Shown here: one piece after another, positions 9,566 through 23,100 of the stretch | How positions within the stretch are numbered: the first letter of the stretch is position 1 | How the letters are laid out: each line of letters starts with the position of its first letter | Origin: Hygrocybe punicea | Taxonomy: Eukaryota > Basidiomycota > Agaricomycetes > Agaricales > Hygrophoraceae | Length of the DNA: 64,000 nt | Assembly (NCBI GenBank): GCA_963556145.1 | Contig: OY744472.1 | Coordinates: forward strand, 1,984,001-2,048,000 | Direction of reading: 5' to 3' | Position numbers and translations under genes: made by a program | The notes under the pieces: generated by a model | What the model was told of the DNA's origin: nothing | Databases searched by the model: none | Seen by the model: the letters and a program-made list of their open reading frames with translations, nothing else

Positions 9566-12500
9566 ATAGCTTCCTCTTCCCGTATCCCTCCCTCTGACCG
9601 TCGTCTTCGAGATCTTCCTCGAAGAACTCTTCAACAAGAACTCTCTTTAGCCGCCTTCGACCCGACAATCGACGACGACTTCTTCCAGCTAGTACCCGAC
9701 CACCTCGCTCGACATAACAATCTCCCGCTCGTCTCAGGGTCAAACACCCCCCTATATCTTTCATCCGACAGTCTCGAATCGGTCGATATACCGATAATCA
9801 CCATTACACCCGACTCATCCGATCTCAGTTTGACACCCGCATCGCCTACGTCCCCGACTTCAACCTCGTTAGAACCCCCGTCCACGTCTTCGCTCTCGAC
9901 ATCAAAAACTTCGTCATCATCATCGTCTCCGTCTTCGCTCTCAACATCGAAAACTCCGTCATCGTCATTGTCCCCGTCTTCGTCTTCGTCCACGCCGTCA
10001 TCGTCCACGTTACCCGACCCGCTCATCGTACACCCGACAACCGCTTCATCGACATCTCAGCTCCTTCCACCCACAATGACTTTGACCTCTGGATCTTCGA
10101 CCGCTCCCCACGTTACCGCTCCCCATGTTACTCCACGACAAATGCCCGCTCGCGGTGTAGTAGGAGGATTGGGATAGTCATGTGATCTAGTCGTAGATAG
10201 ATGTTTGTAGTAGGATTAGTCAGACTAGGAGAGATTGACTATGCCATGACCATGCCATCGTAGTGAGTAGGACCTCTAGTCCTACTCCATCGTGGTGATG
10301 AGAGTGTGATTCGTCTCACCATTGCTTTCTCTTCTTTCTCTGGCTTTTTTGAGCCTTCTTTGAGCCTTTTGCTAGCTTTCTCGCGACTACATTTTTTTTC
10401 ACGCGGCCTCACCACCCACTGCTGCGCAACCGCGCATTCTCTCTTCATTCACGGCCGTACGACACTCAAGTTACCCCCCGGCGCTCATGTTCAGCCCAAT
10501 AGGGCCCCGCGTCGCCCCGAGTTGACCCAAAAACGCGCCCACGACCCTTCTCAGCACCCAAATGGCAGGCCACGTCACCTTTTTTCAACCCCCCGAATTT
10601 TCACTATCCCCAGACCCAGCCATGTCCAGACGACCCCCCGCAACTTCGTTCGACGTTCCGGAGCCCTGCGTTCCCCATCAGGATCCCACATACCCCGCTA
10701 CAGCGAGTTTTGGACAGCCCGACGGAAATCGCATCAGCGATGTACGGACCCTGTTGTTTCCATGCACCCCGAACCCAAAATGCATGTATTCGACTCCCCG
10801 CACCCTCGGCTCATCTGCCAGAACCCCCCGTCACGCCTCGTCGTCTCAAACAAACCGCCCCGCACCTTTTGGTCACCCCACGGATCTGCCACGTCACCAC
10901 TCTTAGACCCCCGTTTCTCGTCACCCCCACCCCTACACAGACCCATTCGACTCCCCGCACACTCGTTCCGCCGGCCAGGACCCCCCGTTCCCCTCCATCG
11001 CGCCAAACGAGCCCCTGCCGTCATTTCTGACACCCCGGCCACATGCCATGTCATCACCGCGCAGCCCCGTTCTGCCAACGCAACTGGCCCAGACCATCTC
11101 GTCAAGCCCAGCGGCCCACCCGTTTGCCACCCCAGAGTACCCTGCGTCCCATCAACGCTCCAAACAAGCCGTCCCCACCATGTTTGGACCCCCAACGCCA
11201 TCTTGCGTTACCACCTCGCGATCCCGCTTCCCCTGGTTCCAACCCCCCTCGCGTATGTTTGTTAGGGCCCCCAGCTTCGTTCCTGACCCCTCGCGACCCC
11301 ACAAATACCCCCCAGCATCCACGCTCGACGATCCGACAAGCTATTTATGCCACCGTCAAGCCATACTTGCCGTTTTCGAGCCCTCAAGCACCAACCCTGC
11401 ATGTTCCCTTGCTACAGTGTTACTGCCCCCTCGCGTATACTTGATAAAACCTCGTTTTTGATCCCAGAGACCACCCTGACCCCCGCGGCCACTTTCCCTC
11501 GACATCAGCACTTGTTCCATCAAACATCGACACTACCACACCATACCACACCCCACTTCTTTATTCCACGAGCGTTACCAACCTTTGAACATAGGCGATT
11601 TGGTCTACAGGACAGCGGCAGCCACTTACGGTGAGGTATCCCTGCGGCGGCATCCACTGGAGTGAGGTATCCCTTAGTGTAGGCAGCATTTCATAAGACC
11701 TTGACGGAGTAGGAGTTCTTTTGGTTTGGAGTTTGGAGATGTTGGATTTTGGTTAGTTCTCTTTCTGTTCCTGCTTTGTTTCTCAGCGATGAGGCGACGG
11801 GGACGTCGCCATATTGGAGGAGGGGACATGTAGTAGGAGGATTGGGATAGTCACGTGATCTAGTCGTAGATAGATGTTTGTAGTAGGATTAGTCAGACTA
11901 GGAGAGATTGACTATGCCATGACCATGCCATCGTAGTGAGTAGGACCTCTAGTCCTACTCCAGCGGTCACTCCACGGCCCCGACCTTCGACGGGAACCCG
12001 CTCAATTTAAACCGCTTCTTCGAAGAAGTCAAGATACTTGCTGCCGATGCCGCTCTCGACGACGCAGGACGCATCAAGCATAGTCTGCGCTACGCGTCGC
12101 TTAGCAACTACGAGCTTTGGGCAAGCTTACCTAGCACGACCGGCGTCGATTATGCCGCATTCAAAAGGAGCGTACTTGTGCTATACCCAGGCACGGAAGA
12201 CGACCACCGGTACACTATGGCGGATCTCGACCGTCTTACGCACACCCAAACCGCTTACGGTATCTGTACCCGCGCTGAACTTGGCGAATATTACCGCGAG
12301 TTCATCCGAATCTCAGGGTTTCTTCTAGACAAGGGTCGGATCTCTCCCCGAGAACGCAACATCGCGTACGAGAACGGCTTCTATGTCGAGCTTAAAAAGG
12401 ACATCAAAACCCGTCTGCAGTACCAAAAACCGAACCATTTCCATAGTGACCCTTACGACTTCCAGGACTTCCACAATTGCGCCCACTTCCTACTGGCCGG

Positions 12501-14145
12501 AACCGCGGCCAAACCGTCCACCGTCTCTCGTCTATCGTCAACATCGCCTGCCGCCATCCGGTACTCAACTCCAATAGAACCCGCCACCCACTACCCGCCA
12601 CCCGCTCGCTACGACCCGGTCATTCCTAAAGCGGAACCGATCGAGCCTAACGTATCCGACCTCTTTCGTCTCGTTTCGCAACAACTCGCCGTCCTCACGC
12701 AAGCCCTCACCGAACGTAACAACCCCCCAAAGCCGTGTGCAAATAGGGCTGAGCCGACCACCGCGGGACAGGGTTTCACCAATTTCAACTGCCTCTTTTG
12801 CGACGACCCGTTCCATCGTATACGCGATTGTCCCATCTGCGAGCAGTACACTCGAGACGGGGTATGCCGCAAGAACAAGCACGGCCGCATCGTGTTGCCT
12901 AACGGAATGTATCTTCCAAAGGCTATCGTCGGCAAAAATATGAGGGAACGCTTCGACGCGTGGCACGCACAGAACCCCGGCAACCGCGCTCCCCCTGCCC
13001 GCAACCCCACAGAACCGTTCCAACGCGACCCGCCGCCTCATGTCAAAGCTAACTTCGTCTCCGCCGTCGAAGTACCCACCTACGAACCAGAGGTCACCAC
13101 CGAGTACGCCGACATCTTTCAGTCCACGACGTCCGACATCGACAACGACAACGAACAAATCAAGGTTCTGGAAGCCGAAGTGCAGCGGCTTCGTAAACGG
13201 GTTAGATTTGACGGCGTAGAGATCCCCTCTAAAGCGAAAGGCAAGTCTAGAGAGACGTATCCCAATCCGCCCGCCACTTCCACGTCCGTCCCCGCCTTGA
13301 AACCCGCCGAGAAAACGTCTACCAGACCTGTCAACGAGCACCCGATCACCATCGTTCCACCTTCGAACACGCGGCCGACCGAGCCGACCGCCTTCGTGCC
13401 GCACACTCCCCAGAACCTTCCCGCGTCGCACCCCCAGTACCACTACCAGGCCCCCATCGAAGATCCCGGTATCGCCAAATCCGTCATCGACCACGCGCTC
13501 GATTCTCAAGTCTGCATTTCGCAACGAGAACTTTTAGCCATGTCGTCCGACGCCCGCCGTCACATGAAGGACCTCACTACGTCGAAAAAGGTCACCGCCG
13601 AGAGTAACAACGTCGAGGTTTTCCATTTTCACGCACCCGAAATCCCCACTCGCGCCTGTCAACACTGTCAGGAAAATGTCCCGCTCGTCGTCGGCCGCGA
13701 CTCAGTCCCTCTCCATGCGGTCTACCCGCTCATCAACGGAAAATTCGTATTCGAGTGCGTCCTCGACAACGGTTCCATGATCATCGGCATGCGACGCGAT
13801 ATTTGGGAGAAACTCGGTTACGGCCTCCAAAATATGAAGATGCGGATGCAGTCGGCAAATAAAAGCGACAACGACACCCTCGGCCGGATCGCCAACCTAA
13901 AATTCACTTTTGGCGACGTCGATCTTTTCCTCCAAGTCCAAGTCGTCGATGACGCCCCCTACGAGATCCTCATCGGCCGCCCGTTCTTCACGCTTTCCGA
14001 AACCCTTACGAAGGATTATAAAAATGGAGAACAACAAGTCACGATCACGGATCCAAACACCGGCGCCATCGTCACCTTGCCCACCATCGAGCACAACCAA
14101 AAGAACCGACGAGAGCGGTCCGACACCGGAAAACCGGATTTTTAG
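9566..14145 (+). CDS. gag: gypsy Gag polyprotein with zinc knuckle and aspartic protease (interrupted)
   Basis: The coding segments are 9566-10155 and 11967-14145. A short-LTR element with its GCGG duplication separates them, and removing it joins the frame exactly. The order is a Ser/Thr/Pro-rich N-terminus, a capsid-like region spanning the junction (TFDGNP...RFFEE, then YELWASLP and VLVLYPG), a CCHC knuckle CLFCDDPFHRIRDC (C-x2-C-x4-H-x4-C), a charged linker, and a retroviral-type protease site LDNGSMI (D-N-G-S) near the C-terminus. The frame opens after a TAG at about 9553, and the first codon in good context (CACCACC-ATA-GCT) is ATA rather than ATG. This suggests loss of the start codon, or a non-ATG start. 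The frame ends TTT-TAG, where pol continues in the -1 frame. Confidence 0.88.
10156..10289 (+). repeat. LTR of short retroelement 1, left
   Basis: 134 bp, TGTAGTAGGAGG...CCTACTCCA, identical to 11829-11962 except CATGTG versus CACGTG. Confidence 0.9.
11829..11962 (+). repeat. LTR of short retroelement 1, right
   Basis: Direct copy of 10156-10289, followed by the target duplication GCGG and by the resumed gag frame. Confidence 0.9.
14139..14145 (+). promoter_or_regulatory. Probable -1 frameshift site, gag to pol
   Basis: A run of five T ends in the gag stop (GAT-TTT-TAG). Slipping back one base gives TTT-TTA-GAA and enters the open pol frame, which stays open to 16778. There is no perfect X-XXY-YYZ heptamer in the zero frame, so the mechanism is inferred from frame layout. 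Confidence 0.5.
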
Positions 14146-17100
14146 AAGTCGAGGACCCGGAGATACCTCTCGGGAAGGACGCACCGGGAGATGAGAAGCC
14201 GCCACTCGAAAGCGACCACACCTATACCACGAACTATGCTTCCCTTTTGCCGTTTCCCCTAGAAGAGGACTTATGTTTTTCTATCGATTTAGATTTCTCT
14301 TCGTCTCAGCCCCAGACTGCCGCCCAGTACATTTCATTGTTGACCGATGTACAAAATCAGCTACGTACTACCGATACCCTTCCTTCGTCTTGTTCTGTCT
14401 CCGCTCCTGCGTCACATATTTCTTCTTCGAATATTTGTAACAAGGCCTCTACTGAACACGCTACTTATATCTCATATACCACCCCCCCTACCAGGGACCT
14501 AAAAGGAGTCGTTACCAAGAAAAAGTATAAGAAGGTAGCCGATCGTATCCGCCCAATTTCTACCACTCTCCCCGACGAATACCGTATCATACGCGAGATC
14601 ACCGGCGACCCGCTAGCCGATTTACCCACGCTCCCGACTCACCCGCCCGACTTTACACCCGGCACCCGCTATACCCAGGAACGACACAACGCGATGCCGA
14701 TGAACCCGGATGGATTCCTTTGGCCTGAGGAAGAAAAACTCGGCCACCATATCATCAAAACGCAAGAAGCCGCCTTCGCCTGGAACGAATCCGAGAAAGG
14801 CCAGTTCAATACGGACTACTTCCCGCCGATCCACATTCCCACCGTACCACACGACCCGTGGGTCCATCGCAATATCCCAATCCCACCCGGCATCCTTAAC
14901 GAAGTCATCGGCATCATCAAAGACAAAATTAACGCCGGTACCTATGAACCCTCGAATTCGTCATATCGCTCCCGCTGGTTCTGCGTTTTGAAAAAGGACG
15001 GGAAGTCTCTTCGAATCGTCCACGATCTACAGCCGCTTAACGCCGTCACTATCCACGATCCCGCCGTACCGCCCATGACTGAGCACTTGGCCGAAGCCTT
15101 TGGCGGCCACTCTTGCTACGCTTCCTTCGACCTCTTCGTCTCTTTCGACCAACGCCTCGTCCACCCCTCGTCTCGGGACTATATGACCTTTCAGTCTCCA
15201 CTCGGAACGCTTCGACTTACGCAGATTGCTATGGGATACACAAATTCCCCGCAGATCCTACACGGTGACTCCACGTACATCCTCCGTGACGAAATCCCTC
15301 ATCTTGCCGTTCCGTATATGGACGATATTCCCGTCAAAGGGCCTCCAACCCATTATGAACAACCCGACGGTACCTACGAGACTATACCCGAGAACCCGGC
15401 AATCCGACGTTTCATTTGGGAGCACTTCCAAGGTGTCAACCGCGTCATCCAGCGTTTCCACTATGTCGGCGGTACCTTCAACGGCAAAAAACTCGAGTTG
15501 TGTCGACCCTCAGTCATCGTTGTCGGCCACCGATGCACATACGAAGGAAGAGTAGCCGACAACTCCAAAGTACAGAAGATTCGCGATTGGCCACTGCCGA
15601 CCAACCTCACCGAAGTTCGCGCCTTTCTCGGTATCTGCGGCGTCTTGCGTATTTTTATCAAGGACTTCTCGCTCCACTCCCGACCCCTCGTCCATCTTAC
15701 CCGCAAAGGTATACCCTTCGAATTTGGTGAAGAAGAAGAGACCGCCGTCGACTACCTCAAAAACGCCGTCATTTCATCGCCAGCGCTGCGCGCTATCGAC
15801 TACACGTGTGAATGGGAAGTGATTCTCGCCGTCGATTCATCCGTTCTTGGAGTCGGCTTCGTTCTTATGCAAATCCGCGCCGACGGAAAGCGATATCCGA
15901 ATCGTTTTGGTTCAATATCGTGGAACGAACGCGAAGCCCGATACTCTCAGTCCAAGCTCGAGCTTTACGGTCTCTTCAGGGCCCTCCGCGCCTATCGGAT
16001 TTTCATTATCGGCATCCGCAACCTCACCGTTGAAGTCGACGCGAAGTACATAAAAGGAATGCTCAACAACCCTGACATTCAGCCCAATGCAACGATCAAC
16101 CGATGGATAGCCGGCGTGCTCTTATTTGACTTTAGACTCGTTCACGTACCCGCTTCCGCACACGGTGCACCCGACGGACTCTCCCGACGTCCCCGCGCTG
16201 CAGAAGACCCCGAGGAGATCAACGACTCCGACGATTGGCTCGACCACTCCTACGGTTTCTTTATGGAAGTTGTCAACTACCGACCCATCCCCATACCGTC
16301 TAAGCCGATTGCTGTATGCGGCCGCTGCCGTGCCACAGCCGACCGACTCCAAGAATTACCGGCCGTCCTCGTCTACACAAATCAGGAAGCCGTTTCTGAC
16401 ATACCGCGATCCGATAAAGCCCGCGCGGCCGACGCTTGTCTTGCCCTCGTCGAGATCTGGTTACGAGATCTAACCCGACCCGCGAACTTCACGGACGAAG
16501 AATACCGTCTGTTCTTACGATACGCCCTTGAATTCTTCATCACCGATAACAAGCTTTGGCGCAAAGACCATCACGGAAAACACAAACTCGTCATACTGCC
16601 CGACCGCCGGCTTCAGTTACTCAAAGACGCTCACGACTCTCTCGGCCACAAAGGTATATTCTCCGTCCGCGCTCGACTACTTGATCGTTTCTGGTGGCCG
16701 CACCTCGACCACGACGTTAAGTGGTACGTCCAGTCTTGCCATCAGTGCCAAGTCAGTAGACCCAGTCGTTTTGGTTAACCCGATCGCAGATATAGTTGCA
16801 AAAGGTAGGTACACATAGCGCAGTTGCTTGCTGGGGGGGTAGGTTAACCCAAAAGACAGCTCTTGCTGGGGAAATGTGGTGTGGTAGGTTGACCCAGGTA
16901 CAGATCTTGCTGGTCAAGGGCGCCTGGGTGGGTCAACCCGGTGTCAGCTCTGCCATGGGGTAGGTTAACCCAGGGCAGCTATTCCAGGATGGATGGGTTG
17001 ACCCAGGTCCAGCTGTTCAAGCCATGTGGGTTTACCTGGCTTCAGTTATTGCTGCAGCACTGGGTTGACCCTAGACCAGTTCTTGCTGCACACTGGGGTT

Positions 17101-20100
17101 GACCTGGACCCAGCTGTTGCTGCGGCATTGGGTTGACCAGGGCCCAGCACATGCTGGAGGGGGTGACTGGGGTCCAGCAATTGCTGGGTTGACCTGGCCC
17201 CAGCTCTTGCTGCAGGATTGGGTCAACCCAGGTCCAGCTCTTGTTGCAGCATCGGGTCAACCCAGGTCCAGCTCTTACTGCTGCACCGGGTGGACCCAGG
17301 GCCATCTTTTGCTGCAGCACTGGGTCAACCCAGGGCCAGCTATTGCTGGAGCATTGGGTTGACCTGGTCCCAGCTCTTGCTGCAGCACTGGGTTGACCCA
17401 GGTCCAGCACCTCCTGCAGGGCTTGGGTTGACCAGGGTCCAGCTATTGATGCAGCACTTGGTTGACCCAGGTCCAGCAATTACTGTGGCATTGGGTTGAC
17501 CTGGTCCCAGCTCTTGCTGCAGCACTGGGTTGACCCAGGTCCAGCACCTCCTGCAGGGCTTGGGTTGACCGGGTCCAGCTATTTCTGCAGCACTGGGTTG
17601 ACCCTGGCCCAGCACTTGCTGCAGGGTAGGTTGACCAGGGTCCAGCTATTGCTGCAGCACTGGGTTGACCAGGGTCCAGCACTTGCTGCAGGGCTTGGGT
17701 TGACCAGGGTCCAGCTATTGCTGCTGCACTAGGTTGACCCTGGCCCAGCACTTGCTGCAGGGTAGGTTGACCTGGTCCCAGCTCTTGCTGCAGCACTGGG
17801 TTGACCCAGGTCCAGCACTTCCTGCAGGGCTTGGGTTGACCGGGGTCCAGCTATTTCTGCAGCACTGGGTTGACCCTGGCCCAGCACTTGCTGCAGGGTA
17901 GGTTGACCAGGGTCCAGCACTTGCTGCAGGGCTTGGGTTGACCAGGGTCCAGCTATTGCTGCTGCACTAGGTTGACCCTGGCCCAGCACTTGCTGCAGGG
18001 TAGGTTGACCTGGTCCCAGCTCTTGCTGCAGCACTGGGTTGACCCAGGTCCAGCACTTCCTGCAGGGCTTGGGTTGACCGGGTCCAGCTATTTCTGCAGC
18101 ACTGGGTTGACCCTGGCCCAGCACTTGCTGCAGGGTAGGTTGACCAGGGTCCAGCTATTGCTGCAGCACTGGGTTGACCAGGGTCCAGCAATTACTGCAG
18201 CATTGGGTTGACCTGGTCCCAGCTCTTGCTGCAGCACTGGGTTGACCAGGGTCCAGCTATTGCTGCAGGGTAGGTCGACTGGGGTCCAGCCCGTTCTGTA
18301 GCGTTGGGTTGATCCTGGACCCACCCAATCGGCAGGATTGGGTTCACCACGGCCCGGCTATTGCTCCAGCACTGGGTTGCCATGCTCAGCTCTTGCTGCA
18401 GAATTGGGTTGACCCTGGCCTAGCTCTCGCTGCAGGATTGGGTTGACCAGGATCCAGCTCTTGCTGCCATGTGGGCTCATGTTGGTCCACAGGCTTGAGC
18501 CACACCCCAGTCTGCCTGCAATTATTTCATGTTCACAACATTGACAGAGCTCACACCAGCTCAAGCCAATATTTACTCAGAAACTGCCATATAAAGTCAT
18601 CAAAAATTTTCAATCTGTACATGACACACAATGTACCACGTAATATAATTTGAATGCACTTATTAAAAGCACAGGGAATAGCAAAATTAAAACATTATTA
18701 TTTTGACAATGCACAATATCTTACTTTCACTATCAGCTATCAGCCGTTACAGGAGCTATTTATTCCCAATGACAATCTATGACAAAATCAGAACTTACCA
18801 CACTTCAAATATTGTGCTTTTCTATTTAATATTGCTCAATTCTCCATTGGAATCAATATATATAACCTCACTATTACTTAAAATAGACACATAAATTTAA
18901 TGATTATTTTATCCAAATACATAATTATATAGTGAAGGGCAGAAGGCAGGTGAGAGGAAGATAGGGGAGTGGGAGAGGGAGGAAGGTGGGAGTAGGAGAG
19001 GGAGGAAGGTGGGAGTGGGAGAAGGGAGTGGGAGTGGGAGAAGGGGGAAGGTGGGAAGGCAGCAGGGACGGGAGGGAGACAGAGATGGAGACGGAGAGGG
19101 AGAGGGAGAGGGAGAGGGAGAGGGAGAGGGAGAGGGAGAGGGAGGAGAGTGGAATGTACATACGTTCCCGTTGTCCTCGTCGTCTTCGTCTACGTCTCCG
19201 CCGTCCTCGTCCCGTCGTCCTCGTCTGCGTCTCCGCCGTCCTCGTCCCCGTCGTCCCCGTCGCTGTCGTTCCCGTTCCCGTCGTTCCCGTCGTCGTCGTC
19301 ATCGTCCTCGTTGTCGTCGTCATCCGCGTCTCCGTCCCCGTCGTCGTCCTCGTCGCCACCTGGATGGTTGTCGTCGTCCCCCGGATGGTCGTCGTCGTCT
19401 CCGTCGTCCTGTCGTCCCGTCGCTATCCTTCTCCGTCCCGTTGTCCCGTCGCCGGCCGTCTGTGACCTCGTCGACTGTCCTCGTCGTTGCCGTCGTGGTT
19501 GTCTCGGCCGTCCGTCCTAGTCGTTGGCGCATCCTCGTACCCGGCCTCGCGGCCTCGTTTCCGCCATCCTCACGGTGGCCGTTTTCGTCGGCTTCCGTTC
19601 TGTTTGCTGGCGCGTTGTGTTCTGGTGATGGGTTTTTGGATTCGCCTGTGTTTGGCGTGGTGTAGCTGCAAAAGGTCAACAATTAGCAAAGAAGACAAAA
19701 ATGTTCAAATCAGAAATTTACCTTGGGTGTTCCTCTGCACCCGTCTGACGCGTTGACGCGTTGTTGAAATCAACGAGTCGAAGCTTTGAACTCGCGCGGG
19801 AAAGCCAACCGGCTGTTGCCGATTTCCCAAACGGGTTCGAGTTGCCAAACATGGAAGTGTCGCTGACGCTTTTGAATCTTCTAGCATGCACAACAATGCA
19901 TGCATACCCGAAGTGAGATCCTCAAAAGGTGTAAATATGGTATATCTACCCTCATACCAAAATTTGTATTTTATTCGGCCCTGCATCAAGAGCTATTCAC
20001 AATTTATTCCATTCCTCTGCCAGAATTGGACCCTTAATGATCTAACTTTGTCTTAAAAATCTGAAATTAATCTAAGGAGTACTTTAATGAGTACTCATTG

Positions 20101-23100
20101 TGGTACACATAAGTGCCTGATTGTGGGTGGACCAGGACCTTTGTTTCAGCCAAGCAAATGCACAGAATTGTGCATTGTGGCTGACCCATCAACCGAGTCC
20201 GAACTTCAAGTTCAGCTTTACTTTGAACCTTTCATTTCTTGGCTACAACAGATTCCGGGACCACCATGTGCCAGGCACTGATCATCAATACAATAGATAC
20301 TTTACATAGTAGTTTCCAAATTATTCTCATATTTTTCAGAGCAATATTGGTAATGTAGCACTTTAAGGGTCCGGAATTGGCAGGGAGGTATCAATGAATC
20401 ATGGATATCTCTCTATGTATGCCATAATAAAATACAAAATTTGGGGAGGATGTAGTTAGAGGCTAATTCTATCTCTACATGGTCTTAAATGTGCTACACA
20501 GTCGTTGTGCTCCATGCAATTACACTGAGAAAAGTAAGATCTTGGTTACATATAAGGCAACTCGCGCCCGTTTGGGCAGATTATCGGCAACCTCCGGCGT
20601 GGGTTCAAATCGTCGCGTACTCCACGATGCGTCCACGAGAACAGCAACAGCAGCAAAATCAAGTAGAAGGTAAGTAGATTTCTCAAAATTTATTACTATT
20701 ACTATGCTAGATAATATTATTGTTTTTATGAAGGACTTTCTCACTGCCGCGCCTGAAATTAACCGCAACAGGCATGCCCGCGCCATGTCACGTCAACACC
20801 CAACTGAAGGGCCGAAACGGCGGATGGCAGGCAACGACGGGGACAGAGGCGACGAGGGCACAGACGGCCAGCCAGGGAAGACGACGGGGACGGAGACGGC
20901 CAGCGAAGAGACAACAGGACGACGGGAGCATCCAGGGAACGACGACGACGGGGACGGAGACGGGGATGACGACAACGAGGACGAGAGGACGACGACGATG
21001 ACGACGACGAGGACGAGGACGATGACGAGGACGATGACGATGACGATGACGATGACAAGGAGGACGATGGGAACGGGGACGACGGGAACGGGAACGACGG
21101 GGACGGGAACGACGGGGACGGCTAGCGAGGGGACGATAGGACGACGCAGACGACGACGACGATCTGGCGGACGACGAGGACTACGGGCGATGACAACGAC
21201 AACGAGGACGATGACGACACCGAGAGGAACGACGGGAACGGGAACGACAGGGACTGGAACGGCGGAAACGTGGACGATGGGGACGGGGACGACTGGGACG
21301 GGAACGACGAGGACGAGGACGGCGGAGACGTAGACAAAGACGACGAGGACAACGGGAACGCAACCGGTATGTACTTCCGACTCTCCTCCCTCTCCTCCTC
21401 CCTCTCCCTCTCCCTCTCCCTCTCCCTCTCCGTCTCCATCTCTGTCTCCCTCCCGTCCCTGCTGCCTTCCCACCTTCCCCCTTCTCCCACTCCCACTCCC
21501 TTCTCCCACTCCCACCTTCCTCCCTCTCCTACTCCCACCTTCCTCCCTCTCCCACTCCCCTATCTTCCTCTCACCTGCCTTCTGCCCTTCACTATATAAT
21601 TATGTATTTGGATAAAATAATCATTAAATTTATGTGTCTATTTTAAGTAATAGTGAGGTTATATATATTGATTCCAATGGAGAATTGAGCAATATTAAAT
21701 AGAAAAGCACAATATTTGAAGTGTGGTAAGTTCTGATTTTGTCATAGATTGTCATTGGGAATAAATAGCTCCTGTAACGGCTGATAGCTGATAGTGAAAG
21801 TAAGATATTGTGCATTGTCAAAATAATAATGTTTTAATTTTGCTATTCCCTGTGCTTTTAATAAGTGCATTCAAATTATATTACGTGGTACATTGTGTGT
21901 CATGTACAGATTGAAAATTTTTGATGACTTTATATGGCAGTTTCTGAGTAAATATTGGCTTGAGCTGGTGTGAGCTCTGTCAATGTTGTGAACATGAAAT
22001 AATTGCAGGCAGACTGGGGTGTGGCTCAAGCCTGTGGACCAACATGAGCCCACATGGCAGCAAGAGCTGGATCCTGGTCAACCCAATCCTGCAGCGAGAG
22101 CTAGGCCAGGGTCAACCCAATTCTGCAGCAAGAGCTGAGCATGGCAACCCAGTGCTGGAGCAATAGCCGGGCCGTGGTGAACCCAATCCTGCCGATTGGG
22201 TGGGTCCAGGATCAACCCAACGCTACAGAACGGGCTGGACCCCAGTCGACCTACCCTGCAGCAATAGCTGGACCCTGGTCAACCCAGTGCTGCAGCAAGA
22301 GCTGGGACCAGGTCAACCCAATGCTGCAGTAATTGCTGGACCCTGGTCAACCCAGTGCTGCAGCAATAGCTGGACCCTGGTCAACCTACCCTGCAGCAAG
22401 TGCTGGGCCAGGGTCAACCCAGTGCTGCAGAAATAGCTGGACCCGGTCAACCCAAGCCCTGCAGGAAGTGCTGGACCTGGGTCAACCCAGTGCTGCAGCA
22501 AGAGCTGGGACCAGGTCAACCTACCCTGCAGCAAGTGCTGGGCCAGGGTCAACCTAGTGCAGCAGCAATAGCTGGACCCTGGTCAACCCAAGCCCTGCAG
22601 CAAGTGCTGGACCCTGGTCAACCTACCCTGCAGCAAGTGCTGGGCCAGGGTCAACCCAGTGCTGCAGAAATAGCTGGACCCCGGTCAACCCAAGCCCTGC
22701 AGGAAGTGCTGGACCTGGGTCAACCCAGTGCTGCAGCAAGAGCTGGGACCAGGTCAACCTACCCTGCAGCAAGTGCTGGGCCAGGGTCAACCTAGTGCAG
22801 CAGCAATAGCTGGACCCTGGTCAACCCAAGCCCTGCAGCAAGTGCTGGACCCTGGTCAACCCAGTGCTGCAGCAATAGCTGGACCCTGGTCAACCTACCC
22901 TGCAGCAAGTGCTGGGCCAGGGTCAACCCAGTGCTGCAGAAATAGCTGGACCCGGTCAACCCAAGCCCTGCAGGAGGTGCTGGACCTGGGTCAACCCAGT
23001 GCTGCAGCAAGAGCTGGGACCAGGTCAACCCAATGCCACAGTAATTGCTGGACCTGGGTCAACCAAGTGCTGCATCAATAGCTGGACCCTGGTCAACCCA

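Larger units (their letters stand above)
10156..11962 (+). mobile_element. Non-autonomous short-LTR retroelement 1 (TRIM/LARD-like) in gag
   Basis: Two 134-bp direct repeats (10156-10289 and 11829-11962; TGTAG...CTCCA) differ at one base, a CpG/TpG site. GCGG is duplicated (10152-10155 and 11963-11966). Next to the left LTR is TGGTGATGAGAGTG, a probable primer-binding site, and a purine tract GGAGGAGGGGACA precedes the right LTR. The internal 1.5 kb is C-rich and shares modules with 26020-27714. Long proline-rich frames cross it, but no gag, RT or integrase motif is present. It must rely on another element's enzymes. Its orientation is the same as the host element. Confidence 0.88.

Noticed and set aside
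10306..11461. Proline-rich frames of up to 319 codons in short retroelement 1, with a similar frame at 25998-27452 in element 2
   Set aside because: The frames are open in several overlapping phases because of C-rich DNA. Similarity between the two is explained by shared nucleotide modules, and no domain is visible. A dN/dS test across many copies would be needed to revive this.
12565..13524. 319-codon minus-strand frame opposite gag, and similar frames opposite pol
   Set aside because: Mirror frames of GC-rich gag/pol codons; the plus-strand Gag and Pol motifs account for the openness.
17042..18564. Long frames encoding GQPSAAAIAGPWST-like tandem peptides on both strands of both foldback arms
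   Set aside because: They exist because the minisatellite unit lacks stops in several frames. They occur on both strands and have no start context or domain.
19705..20281. Small frames in the foldback core (19705-19989 minus; 20087-20281 plus) as a transposase remnant
   Set aside because: The two lie in mutually inverted sequence and show no DDE, RNase H-like or zinc-finger pattern.
19009..21515. Arg/Ser/Thr/Val-rich frames of up to 240 codons in the foldback interior
   Set aside because: Simple CGT/GAC and GAGAGG repeats read in several frames on both strands. There is no transposase motif.
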